A stretch of 64,000 nucleotides of DNA from Arthrobacter sp. ov118 (GTDB lineage: Bacteria > Actinomycetota > Actinomycetes > Actinomycetales > Micrococcaceae): the NCBI RefSeq assembly GCF_900116495.1, contig NZ_FPAY01000001.1:868001-932000 (forward strand). The letters are read 5' to 3'. Of the stretch, positions 49,607 to 58,244 are shown in pieces. Each line of letters starts with the position of its first letter. The stretch's first letter is position 1. The notes beneath the pieces were generated by a model that did no database searches, was not told where the DNA came from, and was given only the letters and a program-made list of their open reading frames with translations. The position numbers and the translations under genes were made by a program.

Positions 49607-50518
49607 GTGAGCAAACGTGTCCTGAACAATGTTCCCGTGCCGCCGTGGGGGCTGGCCGTGGCAGCCATGCTATCCGTCCAGCTGAGCTCGGCCCTGTCAG
49701 TAGATCTGATTGCAACGGTGGGTCCGGCCGGAACCGCCTGGCTCAGACTCAGTATGGGGGCACTTATCTTCCTGGCCATCGCGCGGCCCCCATTGCGCAC
49801 GCTACGCCGCCACGACGTCCCCGTGCTCCTGGGGTTGGGCGTTGCCACCGGACTGATGACCATCGCTTTCCTCGCCTCCATCGAACGTATCCCTCTCGGC
49901 ACAGCCGTCGCGATCGAGTTCCTCGGTCCGCTGACCGTCGCCGCGGTACGCAGCCACAGCGGGCGGGCGCTCATCTGGCCAGCACTGGCGCTGCTCGGAA
50001 TCGTCCTGCTGACCGAACCCTGGGCTGGAGAGATCAACCTCGCCGGTATCGGCTTCGCAGGGCTCGCGGCCATCGGGTGGGCCGCCTACATCGTGCTCAC
50101 CCAACGGATCGGTGACCACTTCACGGGCATCGGCGCACTTTCACTCACCGTTCCCGTCGCCGCTGCCACGGCAGCGGTCGTCGGCATCCCGCAGTCCGCC
50201 GGACACCTCAACCTCGGTATCCTCGCCGCCGCCTTCGGACTGGCCGTCCTGATGCCGGTGCTGCCGTTCGCGCTCGAGATGCTCGCCTTGCGCCGGATGA
50301 CGCCTACCGCATTCGGTACCCTAATGGCCCTCGAACCGGCCATGGGCGTTCTCCTCGGGCTGCTCGTGCTGCACCAGCAACCCTCAATCACCCAATTCGG
50401 CGGCATCACGCTCGTCGTCCTCGCCGGCGCCGCCGCGCAACGCGGTGGCCGACGGCAACCGCGCTCCCACCAACACACCAGCACCGACCCCGACCTCATC
50501 GGCCAGGGGCTGAAGTAG
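49607..50518 (+). CDS. EamA/RhtA-type exporter
   Basis: A 303-residue protein with ten hydrophobic segments in two EamA repeats, for example GLAVAAMLSVQLSSALSVDLIATVGPAGTAWLRL and FLGPLTVAAVRS in the first, and MLALRRMTPTAFGTLMALEPAMGVLLGLLVLHQQPS in the second. It is an RhtA-like amino-acid or metabolite exporter of the inner membrane. It follows the XRE-cupin and B3/B4-like genes and is probably in their operon. Start is a GTG. Confidence 0.9.
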   Translation: MSKRVLNNVPVPPWGLAVAAMLSVQLSSALSVDLIATVGPAGTAWLRLSMGALIFLAIARPPLRTLRRHDVPVLLGLGVATGLMTIAFLASIERIPLGTAVAIEFLGPLTVAAVRSHSGRALIWPALALLGIVLLTEPWAGEINLAGIGFAGLAAIGWAAYIVLTQRIGDHFTGIGALSLTVPVAAATAAVVGIPQSAGHLNLGILAAAFGLAVLMPVLPFALEMLALRRMTPTAFGTLMALEPAMGVLLGLLVLHQQPSITQFGGITLVVLAGAAAQRGGRRQPRSHQHTSTDPDLIGQGLK

Positions 50519-50667
50519 GCGAGAGTCCTTCAGCTAGGCTGGCCCGCCGGACTGTCCCTGCGCGAGGATCTCCTTCCTATCGATGCCCCCCGCAGCCCGG
50601 CCCCTCCGGGCAGCGGCAGGCACCTCAGACTTTGCTTCCCTGTGATTCGAACAAAGGAGTTATACCC

Positions 50668-51564
50668 ATGTTTACCGGCTTGAGTGCCTTCCCCCTGACC
50701 CCTCTGGCACATGATGCTATCGACGAGCATGCCTTCGTTCGCCTGATCGAACGGCTCTCGGAGGCCGAGGTTGACTCCATCACCGCGCTCGGATCCACCG
50801 GCTCCTACGCGTACCTGAGCAGCGAGGAACGAAGCCGCGTCGCCCGTCTTGCCGTTGGGCACGCCGGCGGGAGACCCGTGTTCGTTGGTGTCGGTGCGTT
50901 GCGGACCTCGGAGGTCCTCGCGAACGCTGAAAAGGCAGAACAGGCAGGGGCTTCCGGGCTCCTGCTGGCTCCGATGACCTATCAGCCCCTCACCGAAGAT
51001 GATGTGTTCGAACTCTTCCGGACCGTCACCGCGAACTCGTCGCTGCCCGTCATCGTCTATGACAACCCGGGCACCACCCACTTCACCTTCACGACCGAAC
51101 TCTACGGACGCATCGCGGAACTGCCCGGAATCGCTTCCATCAAAATCCCCGGTGTACCGTCCGATCCGGAACAAGCACAGGCGCGGGTGCAGGAAATCCG
51201 GGCGGCCGTCCCTGCTCATGTCACTATCGGCGTTTCCGGCGATGCCAGGGCCGCCGCCGGACTGGCCGCCGGGTGCGATGCCTGGTACTCGGTCATCGGC
51301 GGCATCTTGCCCGCCCTGGCGATGCGGATCACCCGGGCCGCCCAGGAAGGGCGGATCTCCGACGCGTCCGCCGAGTCCGAACGGCTTGCACCGTTGTGGC
51401 AGTCGTTTGCCGAGTCTGGCGGGAGTATCCGGGTTGTTGCGGCAATAGCGGAACAGTTGGGACTGGCATCACCATCGTGCCTGCCTCTTCCCATCCAAGG
51501 ATTGACCGAGAAGCAGCGTGCCCATGTTGGCAGGATTGTCGATGAGCTCGGGCTCAACCCGTAG
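50668..51564 (+). CDS. Dihydrodipicolinate synthase/N-acetylneuraminate lyase-family aldolase
   Basis: A 298-residue class I aldolase-fold protein. The ATG at 50668 follows AAAGGAG. The Schiff-base lysine is Lys159 (IASIKIPG) and the catalytic tyrosine Tyr131 (VYDNPGTT). GSTGSYAYLSSEER replaces the usual GTTGE motif of true DapA, so a substrate other than aspartate semialdehyde, for example a keto-deoxy sugar acid, is more likely. It precedes an MFS gene that overlaps its end. Confidence 0.85.
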   Translation: MFTGLSAFPLTPLAHDAIDEHAFVRLIERLSEAEVDSITALGSTGSYAYLSSEERSRVARLAVGHAGGRPVFVGVGALRTSEVLANAEKAEQAGASGLLLAPMTYQPLTEDDVFELFRTVTANSSLPVIVYDNPGTTHFTFTTELYGRIAELPGIASIKIPGVPSDPEQAQARVQEIRAAVPAHVTIGVSGDARAAAGLAAGCDAWYSVIGGILPALAMRITRAAQEGRISDASAESERLAPLWQSFAESGGSIRVVAAIAEQLGLASPSCLPLPIQGLTEKQRAHVGRIVDELGLNP

Positions 51565-52768
51565 CGCCGGCCTCGGCGTTCCCTGCAGGGAGGACCGCCG
51601 GGCCGGGGCGCTGGCCCGCTACGTCTTCGCCGCGACCCTGGTTCGCAGCGCAGACGGGGGCGCAGTGGTCGCCATTGTGCTGCTCGCCCACGCCTGCGGG
51701 ATGCCGGGCTGGCTGGCCGGGCTCCTCGGAGCATCAATCACCGCACCCCACCTGCTCGGCCCGTTCATCGCACGACGCCTCGACACAGCACGTGACGGAC
51801 GAAGGGTCATCGCGTGCTCCGCCGTCCTCCACGGCGTGCTGCTCGGTGCTGCCGCCCTGCTCCTGCCCGTCGCCTGGGCGGTCTGGCCAGCCATGCTGCT
51901 CTTTGCCTCGGGCATCTTCGGGCCGATGCTCACCGGTGGGATCAGCAGCCGCCTGCCCTCTATCGCCGGCCCCGGGCAGCGCAGCCAACGCAGAGCACAA
52001 AGCTGGGACGTCGCAATCTACGGGCTCAGCGGCACCCTCGGCCCGGCAGCAGTGGCATGGATCGCGGCAGCATCCGACGCACTCACCGCGACACTGGTTC
52101 TGGCCGGAGCCGCCGTCGTTGGTGCGGGAGCCGTCCTCGCACTGCCCAGGCAAGAGCCACTCGACGAGGCAGTCGACGTACCATCACCGGGACGAACACT
52201 GAGCATCATCTGGGAACGCGGTCCGCTTCGCCGTACACTCGGGCTCACCGTGACCGTCGCATTCTCGGTCGCCGCGTTACCGATCTATGCCGTTGCCACA
52301 GCTCCTGCGTTCGGCGGGACCGCAGCCGCCGGAACACTGGTCGCAGCCTACGGGATAGGGAATCTTCTCGGATCGGCAGGGCTGATGGTCCGGCCCCTTC
52401 GCCGCGACGCAGACCCACTCATGAGCTCCCTCGCAGCACTCGTCGCGGCAACGCTGATACTGGTGATGCTTACCCCGACACTCCTCACATCCCTCATGGC
52501 CTTCGGCCTGGCAGGGATCGCGAACGCAATGTTCTTCGCGGCAACACTCGCCGCGCGAAGTGAATACGCACCCGTCGAAGCGCGCGGCCAAATCTTCATC
52601 TGGGTAGGCGCACTAAAGATCGCCGCAGGATCAGCCGGAACAGCTGCCGCGGGCGCAACCATCGCACAAACCGCCTGGGCACCGCTCCTGCTGGCCACAG
52701 CCCTCACAGCAATTGCCGCGGGCGCAAGCATCATCGAGCGATCCCGCCCACGCTCGTCCAGGCGCTAG
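51542..52768 (+). CDS. MFS transporter
   Basis: About 408 residues with 10-12 hydrophobic spans; the start at 51542 overlaps the aldolase gene by 23 bases (the frame opens earlier, at 51518). Features include YVFAATLVRSADGGAVVAIVLLA, LLGPFIARRLDTARDGRR and GIANAMFFAATLAARSEYAPVEARGQIF. It may transport the substrate or product of the DapA-like enzyme. The reduced-charge loop motif makes the subfamily uncertain. Confidence 0.8.
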   Translation: MSSGSTRSAGLGVPCREDRRAGALARYVFAATLVRSADGGAVVAIVLLAHACGMPGWLAGLLGASITAPHLLGPFIARRLDTARDGRRVIACSAVLHGVLLGAAALLLPVAWAVWPAMLLFASGIFGPMLTGGISSRLPSIAGPGQRSQRRAQSWDVAIYGLSGTLGPAAVAWIAAASDALTATLVLAGAAVVGAGAVLALPRQEPLDEAVDVPSPGRTLSIIWERGPLRRTLGLTVTVAFSVAALPIYAVATAPAFGGTAAAGTLVAAYGIGNLLGSAGLMVRPLRRDADPLMSSLAALVAATLILVMLTPTLLTSLMAFGLAGIANAMFFAATLAARSEYAPVEARGQIFIWVGALKIAAGSAGTAAAGATIAQTAWAPLLLATALTAIAAGASIIERSRPRSSRR

Positions 52769-52963
52769 CCCGCCTGATTTCAACAAACACCCTTCCCCCG
52801 GCCAGCAGCACCGCGGCGAGTGCACCAGAAGCACGGCAAAAGCGCCGCGGGCTTAAGTGGCCGATGGGGAGGGCTTCTCTGGGTTCCTCCCGCCGACGTA
52901 GAATCGTGCTGGACAAGGAGCGCCGGCCGGCGCAGCGCCACGGCGAATCCAAGGAGGATCCCT

Positions 52964-53548
52964 ATGGGCCATGCAACGACCAGCCCTGAGGCTGCCGCCG
53001 CCGCACAGACCCTGTTCCGGGTCGCCCTCGGAGGCGTGCTCATCGCTCACGGATCCCAGAAACTCTTCGGGTGGTTCGGCGGAGGAGGAATCGAAGGCAC
53101 CAGCAAGGGCATGCACGCTATGGGCTTTCGCCCAGCAAAACCCAGTGCCATCCTCGCAGGCGTGGGTGAAGCAGGAGCCGGAGTTGCCCTGGCTCTGGGA
53201 CTGGCCACTCCGGCCGCGGGCGCCGCCGCTGCCACCACGATGGGCGTCGCGGCTAGCGTCCATGCCCCTAACGGCTTCTTCGCCACAGAGGGCGGCCTTG
53301 AGTACCCCGCAGTGCTGGGCCTGGCGGCAGCATCGTTCAGTATCGGAGGGCCCGGACCCTTCTCCCTTGACTCGCTCACCGGTCATATCCTGGACCGGCC
53401 CTGGATGCGGGCGGCTGCCTTAGCCGTGATACCGGCAGCCATCGGGATCCAGATCTACCGCCGGCGTACAGCCCTGGCCAACGACACGGTGGCGCCGGAT
53501 TCCGGAACCCCGGTGGAAGAAGGCTCAGCCCATCCCGACACGCCTTAG
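52964..53548 (+). CDS. DoxX-family membrane protein
   Basis: A 194-residue protein. The ATG at 52964 follows AAGGAGGATCCCT; the frame opens 48 codons earlier but without a ribosome site. Four hydrophobic segments and the DoxX start FRVALGGVLIAHGSQKLFGWFGGGGIEGTSKGM, with FRPAKPSAILAGVGEAGAGVALALGL and the NGFFATEGGLEYPAVLGLAA segment, are clear. DoxX proteins are linked to redox stress and thiosulfate oxidation. The C-terminus is a short acidic tail. Confidence 0.88.
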   Translation: MGHATTSPEAAAAAQTLFRVALGGVLIAHGSQKLFGWFGGGGIEGTSKGMHAMGFRPAKPSAILAGVGEAGAGVALALGLATPAAGAAAATTMGVAASVHAPNGFFATEGGLEYPAVLGLAAASFSIGGPGPFSLDSLTGHILDRPWMRAAALAVIPAAIGIQIYRRRTALANDTVAPDSGTPVEEGSAHPDTP

Positions 53549-53615
53549 GCACCCATGCAGTGGCCAACCACGCCACTGATTCAGCAGTGTCCTAGGGGGA
53601 ATCTGCCGCGCGGGG

Positions 53616-54405
53616 TCAGCGCCAGCCGAGCTGCGGCGCCACATACTTCAGGATCGACTCGATGACGTGGGCGTTGTAGTCGACACCGAGCTGGTTCGGG
53701 ACCGTGAGCAGTAGGGTGTCTGCCGTGGCGATCGCCTCGTCCTCGGCCAGCTTCGCGGCCAGCTCGTCCGGCGCACCCGCGTAGGAACGGCCAAAGATCG
53801 CGCGCGTTTTCTCGTCGATGTTGCCCACCTGGTCAGAGCTGTAGCGGTCGCGGCCGAGGTATTGCCAGTCACGCTCGTCCGTCAGTGCGAAGATGCTGCG
53901 GCTGACCGAGACGCGCGGCTCCCGCTCGTGCCCCGCCTCCTTCCAGGCCTGCCGGTAGAGCTCGATCTGCTCGGCCTGCTGGACGTGGAAGGGCTTGCCG
54001 CTCTCGTCATCCTTGAGCGTGGAGCTCTGCAGGTTCATGCCGAGCTTCGCCGCCCAGATGGCCGTGGCGTTCGAGCCGGAACCCCACCAGATGCGCTCGC
54101 GCAGGCCCTCCGAGTGCGGCTCCACGCGCAACAGGCCCGGAGGGTTCGGGAACATCGGGCGGGGGCTCGGCGCCGCGAAGCCCTCGCCAGTGAGCACCTC
54201 GAGCAGACGCTCGGTGTGCCTGCGGCCCATGTCGGCCTCCGACTCGCCCTCGGCGGGGGCGAAGCCGAAGTGACGCCACCCGTCGATGACCTGCTCGGGT
54301 GAACCCCTACTGATGCCCAGCTGCAGCCGGCCGCCCGAGATCAGGTCGGCCGCACCGGCGTCCTCCGCCATGTAGAGCGGGTTCTCGTAGTGCATGTCGG
54401 GGTTG
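53616..54405 (-). pseudogene. C-terminal fragment of a luciferase-like (LLM) flavin monooxygenase
   Basis: About 260 residues of an LLM-class oxidoreductase start abruptly at YENPLYMAEDAGAADLISGGRLQLGISRGSPEQVIDG and run to the normal C-terminus (NQLGVDYNAHVIESILKYVAPQLGWR). The missing first about 85 residues lie at 55693-55960 on the same strand. The open frame to 54443 upstream is not family sequence. The full protein would be about 345 residues, and the break falls where the two parts share GCATGTCG. Confidence 0.85.
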
Positions 54406-54565
54406 GTGCACTGGGTTTCACTGGACAACTGTAGCGGCCCCACCTACGTGCTCTGGAGCTTGGCCGACCGGCTGCTCGTGCGCCGAACCGCCCTGTACAC
54501 AACCGGAAACCCACGCCCCTTGAAAACGCTCCCTGATGGCCTACGAGCACTGAACCGAATAGGAC

Positions 54566-55204
54566 TTAACTATCCAGAGGAGATTCAGATTGATGCAGCC
54601 GAGCAAAGGGCGATTTTGATATCTTTGCGGCGAGGGTGGCGGTGGGGCGCGCGATGGCGTTGCGAACCTGCTCGGTCGGGCAAGGAAAGCCGTTAAGGTC
54701 ATCTATTAGGGACGCCTCGAATGGGATCGCCTTCTGGAGTAGGTCACGGACCCTCTGAACGCTCGAATTGGCACCTTGGAGCATGGAGAAATCGCTCGAC
54801 TCGTCAACCAGAGAGAGGTTCGCCAGATTGAATTGGTAAACGCAGATGAGAGCGTAAAGGTAATTATCGACTAGTCGATATTCCAAGGTGTCCTCGGGAT
54901 GCGTTGACCACTGCCGATGGTAGTTGCGGAGTTTCTCCTCGGCGGGAGCCCAACTATGGAACGCCGCCGCGCAGATGTGGAAGGGCAACCGACCGTTCGG
55001 CCCGATTTGGCGCGAGTCCAGGAGGCTAAGCGAACTATCGTTCGTGATCCGGTATCTATCAAGTTCCGAAGGGATTGCCGGATTAGCTATTTCAGGGGGC
55101 GCGTCCGCAACGGCACTTCGCAAGCGTGAGTTGAAGTCCGTGCCCCAGGGAATCACTATTGTTCGCCAAGATCGGTCCTGGACAAGAAAGCTCGACGTGG
55201 TCAT
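54566..55204 (-). CDS. Unknown 212-residue protein in a low-GC insertion
   Basis: I do not recognise this protein. It starts MTTSSFLVQDRSWRTIVIPWGTDFNSRLRSAVADAPPE and is polar and helix-rich in the middle (SWAPAEEKLRNYHRQWSTHPEDTLEYRLVDNYLYALICVYQFNLANLSLV), without membrane span or signal peptide. Codon and base use differ clearly from neighbours (many AAA, TTG, ATT), indicating recent transfer. A cargo role such as defence is speculative. The gene is intact and isolated inside the inserted segment. Confidence 0.65.
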   Translation of the reverse strand: MTTSSFLVQDRSWRTIVIPWGTDFNSRLRSAVADAPPEIANPAIPSELDRYRITNDSSLSLLDSRQIGPNGRLPFHICAAAFHSWAPAEEKLRNYHRQWSTHPEDTLEYRLVDNYLYALICVYQFNLANLSLVDESSDFSMLQGANSSVQRVRDLLQKAIPFEASLIDDLNGFPCPTEQVRNAIARPTATLAAKISKSPFARLHQSESPLDS

Positions 55205-55456
55205 GACGTTAGCTTACGGGTTCGGCTCAATTCCGGTAGTTCGTGGTCCGGAGAATGGAAGCGGCGTTGTTGACGCGAGGATATCCAGGACTGATTTTAG
55301 TAACGCTTTGCCCACTTGCCGCGGACTGCGCCGCCCAGAGAAGGCACGCCTCCGGTACACCCTTCGACCGATTCATGCGTCGAATCGATCACCAATAGCG
55401 CTGCATTTGATACACCTTGGAAATACCGATCCGCTTAGTAACGTAGCGTAACTTCA

Positions 55457-55505
55457 GCACGAGCGCCCCGCCACCTTGGGAGGTGGCGGGGCGCTCGTGC
55501 TTTTT
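55457..55505 (+). terminator. Perfect 19-bp-stem hairpin with T-run
   Basis: Arms from 55457-55475 and 55482-55500 pair perfectly around a six-base loop (TTGGGA), followed by TTTTT on the plus strand. It has the look of a strong rho-independent terminator, yet no plus-strand gene clearly ends here. In the insertion context it may be a transcription block at the element's edge. Confidence 0.75.
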
Positions 55506-55687
55506 ACTTGGACGGCGCGGCGCCGAGGCCAATGCCGCTCGGACCCGATATCGGTCTGGTTCTTACGCCCTCGCCGCCTGATCAGGCCCCGGCCTGCGCT
55601 TCCAAGTCAATGAGCTGCCGACGAGGTCCGGCTCCACCGATAAGCCGGCGCACCTCGTCCCTGGTGGCGCGGGCTTGGGCCACTGCC

Positions 55688-55960
55688 CTAGCGCATGTCG
55701 ATCACGCCGGTACCGATCTCGATGCGGCTTGTCCGTGCCCCGATCGCAGCGAGCAGCGGGAACGGGGAGGCGTATTGCTGCGCGAAGTGGTGCACGCGGA
55801 AGTAGGCGCCGTTCGCCCCCAGCTCCTCGGCCGCGACCGCGACCGCGAGGTCGATCGCCTGCAACAGCGCGTCCGACGCGCTGCGCGTGCCGGACTCCGG
55901 GTGGTCGGTCCAATGGCCGAAGGACAGGAATCCGATGTTTTTCACACCACAAACCAACAT
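55688..55960 (-). pseudogene. N-terminal fragment of the split LLM monooxygenase
   Basis: About 85 residues of an LLM-class protein: VKNIGFLSFGHWTDHPESGTRSASDALLQAIDLAV followed by GAYFRVHHFAQQYASPFPLLAAIGARTSRIEIGTGVIDMR, where the frame is cut by a stop one codon later. The continuation YENPLYMAEDAG is at 54392 on the same strand. The first five residues (MLVCG) are of uncertain origin. Confidence 0.85.
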
Positions 55961-56300
55961 GGTGGCGGGGGTTCTTATTCCAGCGGGGCCTCAGCCTCGC
56001 ACCCATCGCGGCCCGGGCCGCCCCCGCTAGGGCCGGAGATGCGGCCCGCCCGCCGCCTCCCTTAAAAGAACGACTCCATCGCGGCCTTGATCGCGCACGC
56101 GCCGACCCTGCCCATCGATTCCGGGAGCCCGCGGGTGAACAAGAAAGTCACACCCAAAGCAACATTTCTTGCCTGTTGCCTTGCAGGCATCACAGGTTGC
56201 ATACTAAGCAAAGTAATTTGGATCACTTAAGAGAACCCGCCGGTCCAGCCGACGATCGTCGTTCGGCCGGCAAGGCATTCCAGACTGGAAGTGGAGAACT
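55961..56300. other. Non-coding gap upstream of the NTF2-like operon
   Basis: I find no gene here. The right half contains AT-richer sequence with TTGCAGGCATCACAGG and TACTAAGC that could form a promoter, and an inverted TTGCCTTGCAGGCA. The left part is GC-rich and may be debris from the LLM gene's promoter. Confidence 0.4.
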
Positions 56301-56699
56301 TTGAGCCTGCAATTAACACCGGAAGAAGTCACTTCTGCGGCGGAGCGGATCGTAGCGGCCTATTCCGCCATGGATGAGGGCGCATATTTCGCCGCTTTTG
56401 ATCCACAGGCCACCTTCATCTTCCATGGGTCCCCTGAACGGCTCACCTGCCGGGAAGACTACGAAGGGCAGTGGCGCATCTGGGTGTCCGAAGGATGGAA
56501 GGTGATCGGCTGCCACAGCAGCGACCCCTCCATCCAAATCTATGGCCCAACCGCGGTTTTTTCCCACAGCGTGACAACCACCACCGAAGAGCAGGGTCAG
56601 CAGGCAACCACCAAGGAACGGGAAACGATCGTGTTCACCCGGGCCGGCTCCGACGGGATCCTAGCCGTGCACGAGCACCTCTCACTCAATACTTTCTGA
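56301..56699 (+). CDS. NTF2-like/SnoaL-fold protein
   Basis: A 132-residue alpha+beta-barrel protein beginning with TTG after GTGGAGAAC. EVTSAAERIVAAYSAMDEGAYFAAFDPQATFIFHGSPERLTCREDYEGQWRIWVSE and later VHEHLSLNTF are typical of ketosteroid-isomerase-like or DUF4440-like proteins that bind small molecules or act as isomerases. It is 15 bases upstream of a cytosine-permease-like gene and probably shares its operon. Function unknown. Confidence 0.78.
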   Translation: MSLQLTPEEVTSAAERIVAAYSAMDEGAYFAAFDPQATFIFHGSPERLTCREDYEGQWRIWVSEGWKVIGCHSSDPSIQIYGPTAVFSHSVTTTTEEQGQQATTKERETIVFTRAGSDGILAVHEHLSLNTF

Positions 56700-56714
56700 C
56701 CACGGAGTCAAGCA

Positions 56715-58196
56715 ATGACGACAGAAGCATCCGACCGGCCCAAGGCACGGCCTGGCGCACCCTTGATCGAGATCCGATCGATCGACTGGGTTCCCGACAA
56801 CGAACGGCACGGCAAGCTATGGCACCAGACGCCGCTGTGGTTTCTGGGCAACTTCCAATACTTCTCCATCCCCATCGGTTTCATCGGTCCCTCGATGGGC
56901 CTCTCCATGGGGTGGACGGTCGTCGCGAGCATCCTTGGCATCGCGGTCGGAACGGTGTTTATGGCCTTCCACGCCTCCCAAGGACCCACCATGGGCCTTC
57001 CGCAAATGATCCAGTCGCGGGCCCAGTTCGGTTATAGGGGCGTGGTGATTCCCTTGTTTGCCACTTTGTTCACCTATGTGGCTTTCAACGTCGTTGACAC
57101 GGTGCTCCTCAGCGAGGGCTTAAACAGCGCCTTCGGCTGGAACCCTGCCATCATCGCCGTCGTCGCGGCCCTCGGTGCGGCAGCGCTGGCGATCTTCGGC
57201 CACGACTGGGTCCACAAGGCCTTCCGCGTGCTGCTCTACGTCTCCCTGCCGCTCATGCTGATCCTGACCATCGGAGTCATCACCGGCAACGCCGGCGGAG
57301 CCGAAAGCACCACTGTGTATGGCTTCAACTGGGGTGCGTTCATGGCGCAGTTTGCCGCGGCGGCGGCATACAACATCACGTACGCACCTTACGTTTCCGA
57401 CTATTCCCGCTACCTGCCGGCCAAGACGAGAAGCCGGTCCGTCATCGCCGCTGTCTTCTTCGGGGCATCCTCCTCTGCGATCTGGCTGATCATCCTCGGC
57501 GCCTGGCTGGCGATCCGGCTCGGTGCCACCGACGGCCTCGCCGGGCTCCAGCTGGCCGGGAACACCGTTTTCATCCACCTCGGCGACGCCACCGCGCTGC
57601 TTTCGGCCCTTGCCCTGGCCGCCACCATGGGGATGAACGCCTACGGCGGGATGCTCACCGTGCTGACCACAATCGATTCCATCCGTCCCATCAAACCGAC
57701 CCGCAAAGCCCGGATCATCACCATTCTCATCCTGACGGCGGTGTGGTACCTCATCGCCAGCACGATCACCTCCGGCGCCGTCGCCACAGTCTTTTCCGCC
57801 CTGACCTTGATGCTGTACGTTCTGGTGCCGTGGACGGCGACGAACCTGGTCGACTACTTCCTGGTCCGCAAGGGCCACTACGCCATCACCGACCTGTTCA
57901 CCCCCAAAGGCATCTACGGAGTCTGGGCCTGGCGTGGCCTGCTCGCCTTCGCCATCGGCCTCCTCGCCGAAATCCCCTTCATGGTGCTGCCCCAGATCGG
58001 TCCCTGGAGTTACACCGGGCCAATCGCCGGTGCCCTTGGCGGGGTCGACATCGCCTGGCTCGTCGGACTTCTAGTCACCTCGGTGGTCTACTTCCTGTTC
58101 AGCCGGTCGCTGGACCTGACCGACGAGCGCGCCGCCGTGGCCCGCAGCGAGCAACAACTCGGCCACGGAGCGGCAGCAGCGACGATCGGGCACTAG
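56715..58196 (+). CDS. NCS1-family purine/cytosine permease-like transporter
   Basis: A 493-residue, 12-span membrane transporter. Landmarks: FQYFSIPIGFIGPSMGLSMGWTVVASILGIAVGTVFMAFHASQGPTMGLPQMIQSRAQFGYRG near the N-terminus and YAPYVSDYSRYLPAKTRSRS in the middle, as in cytosine/purine permeases. Nucleobase, allantoin or hydantoin import by H+ or Na+ symport is usual for the family. With an alcohol dehydrogenase and an NTF2-like protein downstream and upstream, it may instead import a ring alcohol or amine. Confidence 0.9.
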   Translation: MTTEASDRPKARPGAPLIEIRSIDWVPDNERHGKLWHQTPLWFLGNFQYFSIPIGFIGPSMGLSMGWTVVASILGIAVGTVFMAFHASQGPTMGLPQMIQSRAQFGYRGVVIPLFATLFTYVAFNVVDTVLLSEGLNSAFGWNPAIIAVVAALGAAALAIFGHDWVHKAFRVLLYVSLPLMLILTIGVITGNAGGAESTTVYGFNWGAFMAQFAAAAAYNITYAPYVSDYSRYLPAKTRSRSVIAAVFFGASSSAIWLIILGAWLAIRLGATDGLAGLQLAGNTVFIHLGDATALLSALALAATMGMNAYGGMLTVLTTIDSIRPIKPTRKARIITILILTAVWYLIASTITSGAVATVFSALTLMLYVLVPWTATNLVDYFLVRKGHYAITDLFTPKGIYGVWAWRGLLAFAIGLLAEIPFMVLPQIGPWSYTGPIAGALGGVDIAWLVGLLVTSVVYFLFSRSLDLTDERAAVARSEQQLGHGAAAATIGH

Positions 58197-58244
58197 TAAC
58201 GGCAACAGCACACTCCTGACAGACACGAAGGAAGTCTTGGAACC

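Larger units (their letters stand above)
54400..55692. mobile_element. About 1.3-kb insertion splitting the LLM monooxygenase gene
   Basis: The DNA between the two halves of the LLM gene is flanked by the 8-base direct repeat GCATGTCG (54392-54399 and 55693-55700), as expected of a target-site duplication. The interior has visibly lower GC than the surroundings and encodes one unknown protein. I see no transposase and no convincing terminal inverted repeats (ends GGGTTGGTGCACTGGG and CCAAGCCC... do not clearly match), so it may be a non-autonomous element or an imprecise insertion. Confidence 0.55.

Noticed and set aside
54865..54880. Perfect 16-bp palindrome TATCGACTAGTCGATA
   Set aside because: It lies inside the coding region of the unknown 212-residue gene and has no partner; likely coincidental.
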